From Guyanagaster necrorhizus (taxonomy: Eukaryota; Basidiomycota; Agaricomycetes; Agaricales; Physalacriaceae): a DNA stretch of 64,000 nucleotides. The DNA is taken from positions 558,001-622,000 of the forward strand of contig NW_025064883.1 in the NCBI RefSeq assembly GCF_019112545.1. Direction: 5' to 3'. Positions 35,884-45,463 of this stretch are shown piece after piece (positions within the stretch are counted from its first letter, which is position 1; every line of letters begins with the position of its first letter). The notes under the pieces were generated by a model, which searched no databases, was not told the DNA's origin, and saw only the letters and a list, made by a program, of their open reading frames with translations. The position numbers were made by a program, and so were the translations under genes.

Positions 35884-36224
35884 ACAACATCTCTTTCTAC
35901 TTACCTCTGATAGTGAAAGTGTACAATAGTAAAAATTTGACTTTCTATCGAGAGGTAAAGAGGTTGTACTACATAGCTACAAAGTGTACTCTTAATTTTG
36001 GATCTGTCGCATACGTATAAAAGTAACCGTTACTATCAAGAGGTCATATCCTCTCGTACGAAGGTCATTCGTACGGGGTGAGAAAGAACAAGAATAATAA
36101 TGATTATGGGGTAAGGGGAACGAACGTGAGCAATTTGTCGTCAAAGCAGAATCGCCGAAACTTGGCATGAGATAAAGGTTAAAGTCCATCGTACGAAATA
36201 CATCTCGCCAAAACCAAAAGATGA
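35884..36224. other. convergent 3' intergenic region with small inverted repeat
   Basis: A 341-bp gap between the stop codons of the G-patch gene (plus) and the bromodomain gene (minus). An 8-bp perfect inverted repeat (cgtacgaa / ttcgtacg, 36055-36062 and 36068-36075, 5-nt loop) sits in the middle and a further cgtacgaa lies near 36190. AT-rich segments could carry polyadenylation signals. No gene seen. Confidence 0.45.
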
Positions 36225-38877
36225 TCACTCAGAATCACTTCCAGAGCTGTCTGACGCCGAGCTAGAATCCGACTCACTGTCCATGGCTTTTGGCACTGAT
36301 ACGGCAGCGCCACTGGCACCCTCGAATAGAGCCATACGCTGCTCTAGCTGTCGAATCTTTTCGGCCTCCACGTCTTCATCCATGCTCTTTCTGTTCAGAC
36401 CACCCGTCCCAGTGCCCTTTCCATGCCGGTTTCGCTTAACCGGAGGCGCACGTAATGGGCGAATGACGAAATTATACAATTTGGTCAGAACCGGAGGTGG
36501 AAGTAAATCGATTTCAAGCTCGATCTCCTCAGTGCTCTGTCCGAAAGACTTCAGTAAGGTATTCCATAGTACAATACTCCATCGCTCACGTCTCGGATTT
36601 CAGGGACTCCTTCATGAATGATTTTGATTACACGCTCTAGCTTCACTCCATCCAAGCCCTGGATGGCTTCGCTTAAATCTTTCTTTTGATCAAAGGTGAG
36701 GAAATCATTTTCGGCAACGCCTGCCTTCTTTCCGGATTTCTTGCCGTTCTTCGGGGGAGGCAGGGGCTTGGGCTTGCTGGGCTTAGACGTCGATGGGTGA
36801 GGAGGTTTCTCTTTCTTCGGCTTCTTCTTATCCTTGTTCGCCTTGAGGTTCTTTAGTGCCGTCAGATTATCATTCATTGCTCTCATCTGGTCCTCGAGCA
36901 CAGCGATGGCACCTAGATCTACGTGAGACACCATAAGTGATTGGATGGGCGAGAAACATACGAGAATGCTCGTCATCGCTTATATCTTCTTCGTCCTCTT
37001 CATCATCAGTGACTTCGTGAAGAGGAGGCAAAGCTCTCCATTTCGAGTCGAAAAGCCGTTGTAGCTCTATACCAGCTGTGTTCACAGGCGTTCCTTGAGG
37101 ATTGAACGCAAAACAGTTGCGGATCATGAGCTTAAAGTCATCGCAAAACTTTTGGGCATTCGGATAGTCGCCATTCTCCAACTTTTTGCGCATCGTCGAC
37201 ATATCCATGGGCTTTTTGACAATCTTCGGATACGTCGGAAGGTCTAGGTTAACCCAGTCTTGATCAACGGATGAGCAACCGCAAAGGGTAACAACTGAAA
37301 GTCCGACTCACCAACAGGTTCATAGAACGGACTAGCAATGTCCCAATGCTGTTTTCGACTCAAATCCTGCAGAATTTTGCTGCAGAACTTCAGTTGCTCA
37401 GCAGTCCCATCATCCTTTACGCGTCGAGCTTTGCGGTGCTTTTTAGGGGCATCTGCGTATGGCAAATCCTTCGGTGGCGGGGGGTGTATCTCCCTCTTTG
37501 GACGGCCAACAGCCTCATTATCATTACGCCGTATAACAGGAACAGATGTCGATGCTCGACGAACCGGTTGCGCTTTCTTAGTTGGCACGGGGGGAGGGGG
37601 TGGTGGTGGTGGTGGTGTTGCCACCTTTTTGACCACAGGAGGCTTAGACTTAAAAGGCAAGTCAGCGTCGTCGTTGGTAGGATACAAGGACAAGTAAAGA
37701 CCTCGATTGTCATTGGCATGTTCTTGACCTGCCTCTCAAAGACTTCCTCTACCCGCCTGCCCATAGCAGAAATGGTATGGTCTGGTCCATTAAACTTGTA
37801 ACAATTCTCAAAGACGAGACGAACATCAGCCACGAATTCATCTGGGGTTGAGTATCGTGGGTTTGAAGAGTTGAGATCGGGCTTCTGGGGATTGGAAGTG
37901 GCTACTTTGCGCTCAATGGTTCCCAGGTCCATGGGTGTCTTGATAATGGTGGGATAGTGGGGGACATTGAGAGCAACAGGGTCGACAGGGCGCAAAAATG
38001 GAGCGGCATCTTTAAGCTTCTTCAAAGATTTGACGGAATTGTTGCAAAACCGATACTGCGATAGCGTGAGAGAAGTTGTTGGAAGCGGCGTCGAAGGCAC
38101 AGGAGTAGAGCTGTGAGAAGCAACGATGGTGCTTGACGCTGGAGGTGGGGTTGCAGACTTTTCAGAGAGATAGGGCAAACGGATTAGCACGCCGAAAGCG
38201 GCGTACAGGGTGAAAGAAAGGGCTCACATGTACCAGAGAAGCTTTGTCTGCGTCTGAGTGGACCCTGGCCCTCTTTGCTGGTGGAGGTTTGTCATCATCG
38301 TCTTCGTCGAAAGGATCTCTTGATCCCGTAAAAGATTTTGAGGTGCCATTTGACGCGATCTGTGTGGCCGAGGAGCTCCGGAGAAGGTCAGGACTTGTAT
38401 TGGACGTAGGCGCGTCGGCATCCCCCATCTTGACGTCGTCACCGTTGACGTGATCTGAATTGCCATTGACCCCATTAATGTGGGGCTCGTCAGTCATTAG
38501 AAGGTCCGTTGATAGTTCACTGGACGGTGGTGGTGGTGTTCCATAGGGTGGATCGATGGGAATGGATGCTGGCAGCGATGAGACAAAGACGATGACGGCG
38601 ACGACAACGAAGACATACCTGGATCCAGCGGCGTCCCTGCCTGTGGAACAACCGACACGTCCTCCATCCTGTCTACATCAAGGTCTTCTCTGAGGGACTG
38701 AGAACTTTGTCGCGCGTCTTTCTCCTGTTCAAGAAGGTCGATATCAACGTCAACGTTGGGCGTGACGACGGACGATGGTGGAGACTGGGCGGAAAGATTT
38801 TCATCGACGCCGTTGTTGGCGCCGGAAGGGTCATGGTCGTCGTGAGTATCGGAAACGGGGTCTTGCGGGAGACTCAT
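36225..38877 (-). CDS. BDF1: BET-family double bromodomain protein
   Basis: BET proteins read acetylated histone H4 and support Pol II initiation. After an acidic, Ser-rich N-terminus (start MSLPQDPVSDTHDD, 38877), bromodomain 1 shows FLRPVDPVALNVPHYPTIIK, TPMDLGTIERKV and FENCYKFNGPDH; the Asn in NCYKFNG is the acetyl-lysine contact. Bromodomain 2 shows KFCSKILQDLSRKQHWDIAS, PMDMSTMRKKLENGDY and RNCFAFNPQGTPVN. A basic Lys/Pro-rich stretch is followed by the NET domain (FLTFDQKKDLSEAIQGLDGV, IDLLPPPVLTKLYNFVI) and a short C-terminal coiled coil plus SDSSSASDSSGSDSE, a likely CK2-phosphorylated tail. A nine-proline run lies between the bromodomains. About seven introns. Confidence 0.93.
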
Positions 38878-39064
38878 GGTGTGACAAGTCACGGTAAGAT
38901 GGGTGAAATGCGAAAGTAAGAATCGAGTTAAGAGCCGGATCTCCCTTTATATACTTATTCTCGATAAGGTTCGATCCCGCGCAGGGACCACCACTGGCTC
39001 TTTTGCCCCGCCCCTTGCCTTCCTCCCTCCCTCCCTATTTGCCCTCACTCTCTGTCTTCTCTAT

Positions 39065-41449
39065 CTACGTGTCCTGCTCTTCGTTTTCTTCTTCTTCGAT
39101 CGCTGCAAACACGGGTTTCGGCTGGTTCACTCGCCATGCTGTTCGAGGGGTAGCCGCCACGTAAGTACAAAATATCACCAAACAAAGAGCACGTGCTCCG
39201 ATAACGACTGACCTGCTGTCCATTGGGGATCCTCTGTTGCCCTTGTTGCATATTTGAGTAGTGCTTCTCGAGGCTGTAGAGAACGTAGGTTAGTTCAAGC
39301 TCACCGGAAAGCAAGTGAGAAGCACAGAAAGAAAGAAAAAAAAAAAAAGGAAAAAGGAGAAGTCCGGCAGCTCTATCCCCATCAAGCTGAGTTTAAAAAA
39401 AAGTTTCGGCACTCACGTCTTCATCTCGGGTCGTGTCCCGGACAAGATTCTGAACAACGTGCTGTGTTGCACTCGCTCCAACCCGTCCGCCCCGCCCTGG
39501 CCCAGTCACTGGCAATTCCGGCCTCCTGCTCTTGCGAGGGTCCATCCTGTCCTTGTCCCGCTTTCTCTTCAATGTCTTGACAATGCCGTCGCCCTCCCGG
39601 AACATCGGTAAGGCGTGTGGTGTCACAATCGACGGCGCTGCCAATGCGTCTGACATATCCTCAATTGTCACCTTCCTCGGCGGACCTTTATTCATCAACA
39701 ACTTCGCCCCGTTCGTCGACGTTAATGGCGAATACAGCACACATATTTGCCCGCTCGACAAACCGGTCACAATCTATCACCATCAGCGATGCTCCTTCTA
39801 GAACCTTTGAATGCCTCACCTGATTGATCTTTGAGTGCCAAAACACCTTTACCGGCGTCGAATCCACCTCTAGCGTCTTCACAGCTTCCAAAGTAGTCTT
39901 ATCCAAGAACATGAGCTTCCCGTTGCCTCCTTTTGACGTCGCAGCAGCCCCTGTTATCACATATTTACTATCTGGACTAAACATTGCGTTCGTATTCGGG
40001 TACAAAGTTGCCAGGCCTGACTGTGTCGCTAGTGGCTTCTTGAATGAACGTAAATCCCATACTGCGTTTGACCGTCAGAGAAGTCATCGAGTAGTATCGA
40101 TCAGACATACATTTCACGGTATCATCCCCTCCTCGAGTAAGCACTGTACGGCCGTCAACGCCAAAGACAACTGACCCGGTTTCAGTTCCCTTTGTATGAG
40201 CTCCTTCAATCGATAGATTTGGTCTCACGAAGTTCGAGTTGGTTTGCCACATATGCAATGCTCCATCCAGGCAAGCTGTACACAGGTTCGAGCTCAAAGA
40301 AAACGTAAACGTAAGACTGGAATACGGAGCGTACCTCCCCCAATTATACGCCCATCTATCGAATAAGCGCATGCTGTTACTTTGGTTCGAGCTCCCCGTT
40401 CTTTGGATTTGACGACAATAACGGTCTTTTGCTTGCGTTTATTTTCTACGTCCCATATCCTAGGCCACCGAATAAGAATCTCGTCAATGTAGATAACAAA
40501 GCGACTGACCGGATGGTAGAATCCGCGGAGCCCGTAATAAAGATTTTCGAGTCCTTCGGATGCCAGGCACAAGAGGACAGCTCCCCAACATGACCCCTAG
40601 AAAAGATTGGTTGCCATTCTCTCCACATCACTCTAAACAGCTTACGATGTGTGCTTCATATCACGGATATAAGGGTCACCCTTGATAAAAGTAGCCCTAT
40701 CGGTCAGGTGAGGCTATCCAGTTCCCAATAAAACCAACAAAACGAACTCTTCTTCGCCATCTCTGTCATACAGCTTGGCCTGAGTAGTTCCCGATATAAC
40801 GAGAAACTTTTGGCCATCGTTCGAATACTTTAGATCATGGATCTATCGCACGAGGCGTCGTCAGGCAAGACAGGCCGAGGTATAAACCAACAACTTACGT
40901 GATAACTTCCAGCAGGCTCCCAGGTCTTGAAAGGTTTGTATCTCATGTCCATTCCACCGAAGTCCCATAATTTACAGTCGTAATCATGTGAACCAGACAA
41001 TATCCTTGCACCTGAAGGGTCCAACGCAAGCGCAGAGACGACTTTGGTATGGTCCTTCAAGACGATTTCGTGAGTAACAGGGAAAAGAGGCAGTTCGCTG
41101 TCATCAGCATCATCATCGAATTCTGAGGGATCATATTCTGGTTCATGACGGGGTGATGATGGACCGGGTTCGTCATTGTGGTCGTTCTTGTCGTCTTCGC
41201 GGGATTCTTCTGACTTTGGAGGCCCTGAAGGAGTGCTAGAAGGTCCAGCAACAATTTCTTGTACAGGTTCAGCTGGTTTGCTTTTGGGAACCTATAAAGG
41301 AGGCAAGTCGACGGTCGTCGCAAGGAAACCAGAACATGACGTACCTCTGCCCGTTTGTTTTTGTCGAACCGAGAAGGGTCTAGCTGCCTCTTGGTGGCCG
41401 CTTTTCCAAAGCCAGAGATACCCATGGCAGCGAATACATCGTCTGACAT
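39065..41449 (-). CDS. WD40-repeat protein WDR70
   Basis: The gene starts MSDDVFAAMGISGFGKAAT (41449), a family-type N-terminus, with an acidic/Ser linker before the propeller. Repeats include KDHTKVVSALALDPSGARIL then SGSHDYDCKLWDFGGMD, GHVGELSSCAWHPKDSKIFI then TGSADSTIRIWD, GRIIGGACLDGALHMWQTN, VLTRGGDDTVKLWDLRSF, and FSPDSKYVITGAAATSKGGN. The tail has KRKRDKDRMDPRKSRRPELP, then REALLKYA, EDPQWT and a last exon AWRVNQPKPVF ending EEEENEEQDT. This matches human WDR70 and fission yeast Wdr70, which act with the CRL4-DDB1 ligase on histone H2B ubiquitination and DNA-end resection. A purine-only intron tract lies at 39310-39360. Confidence 0.9.
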
Positions 41450-41594
41450 TGTGTCGATGTCAGCAGAGCTAAAGGAGCAGCAATCGGCTCCCAAGACAAG
41501 TGTTTGCTTAGATAATGCTCCATAAAAGGCAGCCGTGCGCGTTAATATTAATTTTTTATTAATAATTGGCCATTCTCTCACCTCATTGTCCCCA
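41450..41594. promoter_or_regulatory. shared divergent promoter, WDR70/hypothetical gene
   Basis: Start codons at 41449 (minus) and 41595 (plus) leave 145 bp. An AT-rich block (ttaatattaattttttatta) at about 41544-41563 is the most likely nucleosome-depleted core; this is inference. Confidence 0.4.
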
Positions 41595-42163
41595 ATGCTC
41601 AAACGTCAAAGAGCGGCATCGCCACGAGCTTCTGCTTTGAGCGACGTCCCTCTACTTTTTGACGACTCCTCCCGCCCAAAACGCAGGCGAATCTTGCCAC
41701 CCGCCCTCGATGGAAACCTTCGTGGCAGGATATGGGAGAATGGCAAAGACGACGGGGAGGAGGAGTATGAAAGCGTAGACGAGGAAGGGCAGGATCGGGG
41801 CGAGGGCTCCTCAGAATACAAGGCTGCTAACAGCATGTTGCATGAACTGCACGCATTGAACCGCCATCGACAAGCATCTGCAACTACAGTGTGTCACCAA
41901 CATTGGCCGTACAGACTCCCTGACACGCCTCCTGGAAAAGGCGGCTCTTTAATACATCTTCATCATAACGAGGAGAAGATGTATGCTCAGGAGTGCAGTG
42001 GCTCAGGAAATCTGTCGGCAGACGAGCTGCAGAAGGTGACAGAGCGTTACGAGGAGACTAACAAGTTGAGCCACTGCTTCTCTTTGTTGACTGCGACTCA
42101 TCGTTCGCAGGCGTCTGGGCGTACTATTTCTATCGCGACGGAAAGAATTGGAGGATAAGTAGT
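41595..42163 (+). CDS. hypothetical protein, probably nuclear
   Basis: Not recognised. ATG at 41595 gives MLKRQRAASPRASALSDVP, then DSSRPKRRRILPPAL, a cluster of Arg/Lys typical of a nuclear localisation signal, followed by a Glu/Asp-rich stretch (DDGEEEYESVDEEGQDRGEG). The second half has NSMLHELHALNRHRQ, MYAQECSGSGNLSADELQKV and TERYEETNK, then a 40-bp intron ending in gttcgcag and RLGVLFLSRRKELEDK, stop TAG. The C-terminal half looks helical. Whether a further intron lies around 41870-41920 is unclear. Convergent with frataxin. Confidence 0.6.
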
Positions 42164-42318
42164 GAAGCATTCAAGGACATTCCAGAGAGTGGAGCTATAC
42201 CCGTGCTCTTTTCTCGCATCTGCATTCTCACCATTGTACAATATCATTCCAGCACTCGTTACGTCTGTTCATGCAATATGATTTCAACAAAGATACCATT
42301 ACCATCGCGCGGAGATAC

Positions 42319-43067
42319 TCATAAGGCAATGCCAAGCTCCTTACCAAAGATGGCCTGCAACTCCTCATTCAACAAGTCACTCAATGTCTTTTCATCACGC
42401 CAGTACCACCAGTTACTGTCGAATTCACTATAGTCATACCGCTTTGGCCCACTGATAGGAAGGATTGAACGATAATATCCAGATGACTATGGTTGACAGC
42501 ACCATACCTCTGGGGTGAAGACAGCCAAATCTGCTTGTTCGGAGGTTGTTTGTTGATCACGTATGTTCCATGTCCACCCAGATTTAATGTGAGCACGCCG
42601 CTCTACACCATGCATACGTACGTTAGGACACAAGCAGAAGGGGCAGTATTGCTGGTATACATACAGAGTACTCGACCTCATGGTCTGGGTTACTTTGAGT
42701 TTCGCTGTCTAACAGATCTTCAAGTTGGTCCAGCAAGGCCTCCATCGCACGGTCGGAGACCTCATGATAACGTTCCACTGTAAGATTTCTGAACAAGCGA
42801 CGGTGAGAGGCATGTTTTCGAAGAGTTAGGGTGAGAAGCTGACCCGCGATGTATCCACTGAGGTGGAGGAGCCTTTGAAATATCGTGGTACTGAGGGGAA
42901 GGCTGCGTGCTGAACGGACGAGATATGCTCAAGGAAGGGATTCCCTGGAACAATGACAGTCGCACAATACGCAATGGGCAGAAAGTGGATGGTCGTTTTT
43001 CATAGCTATACAGAATACATTTCCGCTTCAACGAACTGAATGAACGGGAGGTGAGTCGAAAGGACAT
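42319..43067 (-). CDS. YFH1: frataxin, mitochondrial iron-sulphur assembly factor
   Basis: Frataxin is the matrix activator of the ISCU/NFS1 iron-sulphur assembly complex. The N-terminus is rich in Arg/Ser/Leu ([20 protein letters not shown]), a mitochondrial presequence. Helix 1 reads [20 protein letters not shown] then [15 protein letters not shown] with the acidic ridge; the beta sheet is [20 protein letters not shown] then QIWLSSP, and then [20 protein letters not shown]. The last exon ends [14 protein letters not shown] and TGA at 42319. The invariant Trp in QIW and the WW pair are present. The linker between presequence and helix 1 contains an intron (about 42790-42850) whose exact borders are uncertain. 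Confidence 0.93.
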
Positions 43068-43388
43068 TTGACATTGCGTGGGAATTATCTGACCCAAACT
43101 GATAGCCGGCCGCGATATCCGATATTCGGGTTAAAATTGGTTCACATTTGATCACAAACGATTGTAAATGCAACGACTACCTTCTTTTATTATTTACATA
43201 AGTAAGCCATGCGAGGCAACACAAAAGACCAAAATTGATCTCTGTGGGAAACGACCAACCTCCAGCTTTTGACTCGCATGTATGAATAGGAGGGTACAAG
43301 CAATATACATCGATTTCAGTCACCAAATATCTCAAAGTTCGGCGGACTGTCAATTTAACCGACAACTGCTGCAGCGCTCAACGCTCCC

Positions 43389-43937
43389 TCAACATCTCAA
43401 CATCGGGAAACAATTTGAGCTACAGAAAATCATTCGTCGAAATTTTACATATAACAAGGCTAAACAATAGAAAAACCCTTGGGACGACTGTCGGGAGGTC
43501 GGTATCGATGGTCCAAGAGATCCGGATTCCCGAGTAATAGATCGACAGCATGGCGAGTCAGATCCAGATTCCCGAGTCATAGATCGTGCCTCAATGACTC
43601 GGGAACTCTGCGCCCTTGTGACCACGATGGCAGAGCCAAGAAGAGGTAGGTCTGACGTTACCGGAGCGGGATAGCGCCGCAGCGTAATGAAGATGACACA
43701 AAACAGTGGATGAGCAAACTTGCTGACGTGGGCATTGACCAGGAGGAGTCGAGAGACGACGAGGGCGAGCAATAGCCATCAGATGGTGGTAAACAGAATA
43801 TTGTTCTCGGAATCAGAATTCCAGTACTGCTGTGAATGAAGTCAGCTACGCAAAGCAAAAAGGGCAATGAAGTACCAGAGACGTCTGAAACACCCAACAG
43901 TACTAACATCCAAGGAGGAGTGAGGAAAAGGCGACAT
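43389..43937 (-). CDS. doubtful repeat-containing orphan gene
   Basis: Three exons can be joined into one frame: MSPFPHSSLDVSTVGCFRRL (start 43937), an intron gtactt...attcacag, then STGILIPRTIFCLPPSDGYC and a Ser/Cys-rich stretch, an intron gtaacg...cacaag, then AQSSRVIEARSMTRESGS, DSPCCRSITRESGSLGPS and a tail ending SSNCFPMLRC. RS(M/I)TRESGS occurs twice. No family resemblance. Splice signals are acceptable, but codon content is unconvincing and the repeat may simply be part of a mobile-element remnant. Another ATG at 43969 opens a different frame that stops soon after the first intron. Confidence 0.2.
43519..43605. repeat. 26-bp direct repeat pair and 12-bp inverted repeat
   Basis: Two 26-bp copies beginning gatcc(g/a)gattcccgagt and ending atagatcg lie at 43519-43544 and 43561-43586, differing at two positions. 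The second copy also forms a perfect 12-bp inverted repeat: ttcccgagtcat (43569-43580) and atgactcgggaa (43594-43605), with a 13-nt loop. Confidence 0.75.
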
Positions 43938-44017
43938 GAGGGTGAGGAAGGAAAAGAAGCTGCGGACATTTCAAAGGCTTAAGGGTTTATAAAAGGCCGC
44001 AGTTTGCCGAGCATCCA

Positions 44018-44108
44018 GATCGGGGAAAATGCCTCAGCCAAAGCTCATTATGCTATTGGCTGTCCAGGATATGCACCGCGATCACACATGAGGCATTTTC
44101 CCCCGATC
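44018..44108. repeat. nested inverted repeats (hairpin) after protease gene
   Basis: Outer arms: gatcggggaaaatgcctca (44018-44036) and tgaggcattttcccccgatc (44089-44108) are reverse complements apart from one extra G/C. Between them a second, imperfect pair, agccaaagc and gctattggct, lies around 44035-44061. The whole would fold as a branched hairpin of about 90 nt. It begins 40 nt beyond the protease stop codon (on its sense side), so it would be in that gene's 3' UTR or just past it. It might be a tiny MITE or a transcript-end structure. Confidence 0.7.
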
Positions 44109-44147
44109 CTATATTTGTACTATCAAGACAATAAATAAATATTTAAT

Positions 44148-45408
44148 TCAACGTTTGCCTTCCAATCCAGGAAGACTGAACATCTGTCGAAAGCACTCAG
44201 TTCGGCCGTAGATGCTAAGAAACTACTACTACTCGTACCTCAAATATCGTCTCAGAAGGAACGCCCCATCCCCGGACGCCCTCTATCCCATTATCCATTC
44301 GTGTGCCCAGCATAACTCCAATGACTGCACCACTTTCATCGTCTATTATAGGTCCGCCACTCGACCCCATCGTGGGCAGAGGAGTGAATAAGAGATGAGA
44401 CAGTGCATCATACGTTCCCGGCTTTGAAAGCTGTCAATTAGCTGTCCTTCGAACTCCAAATTATTTACCATGGTCTCCCGTCCTGCAAAATCTCGGTATC
44501 CCAACACCGTTCCGCGAACCCATTTGCTCCATGTACCTCCAACCCAGGGAATCCATCCAGGCTCCATAGGTGGTGATTTCGAATGGGATACAAAATGAGC
44601 TCTGATACAAGTGCCGGGTTGAGCTGGATATGGGGACATCGGTAGTGTTTGTACCGAAGCCTTTGAACTTGCTAGCACTAGTAAATCTGACCGTGGAAGC
44701 GCCGACGGAATGGCTGAGACGGGATAAATCTGCTGATATTCTGGCGATCCAGAAATCACAAACGTTCCAGATTTCTGCGTGATGCCTCTAGTATTATGTC
44801 TTGTCCGAGAACCAGAATCCGCGTCGGATAGTAACAGAGGGGATCTACGCATCTGCAAAGTCTACTGATGAGACCAAATTTATGTCAGGACTCACAAAGT
44901 ATCTTGCCTCTTCTAATGTATGAGCACAGGTCAAGAAGAGGGTCTCACCTGGAATGGCTGACGGCGCTTCCAGTGCGAACCCAGAAGAGAGTGACACTTT
45001 GTGGTCGTCCCGTGTCTCGACGCAGTGGGCAATCATGACGATATTGGACTCGGAGTCACCGGATGTGTTCGGGAGACCATGGCGCTGCCTACTTTCAGAA
45101 GGCCGAGATTCATACGGCAGCGAACAGCGGAATACGTGTCCAGAGTTCGCCTCATATTGGCGAATAAGCTCATGAAGAGATGGAATGTCTGTCGATAGAT
45201 GTGCTAAGATATTCTTGTCCAAACTTGAAGGCAGCGCCGAGTCGGAATCAGGCGTTCGGGGCTGTCGTGAAGTAGCTGGGGCAACTGTAGCATAGCAGTT
45301 TCTCAAGCACAACTGGCTCAGAAAGCGTGATCCGTACACATAGCGAGTATAAGCAGGGGGCCATAGCGTTATTAGAGGCATCGTATGTCGGGAACTAATT
45401 GACGTCAT
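44148..45408 (-). CDS. trypsin-like serine protease, mitochondrial-looking
   Basis: Start at 45408 with a leader rich in Ser, Arg and Tyr (YTRYVYGSRFLSQLCLRNCY), probably a mitochondrial targeting signal. The chymotrypsin-like domain shows the His of the triad in FLTCAHTLEEARYF, a likely Asp in SALPRSDLLVLASSKA, and the nucleophile in LFTPLPTMGSSGGPIIDD then ESGAVIGVMLGTR (GSSGG). Splicing of the last intron (gtacga...ttcgacag) gives TIFEMFSLPGLEGKR and TGA. The residues around the active site match fungal trypsin-like proteases of the HtrA/Nma111 superfamily, but I see no PDZ domain, so its substrates and exact class are open. Confidence 0.75.
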
Positions 45409-45463
45409 AATCTACTACAGACTACTACTACCCATAAAATGTGATACACATGTGATCAGTCCT

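Noticed and set aside
39310..39360. Poly-purine tract as a promoter element
   Set aside because: It falls inside an intron of the WDR70 gene; on the sense strand it is simply the pyrimidine-rich stretch of the intron.
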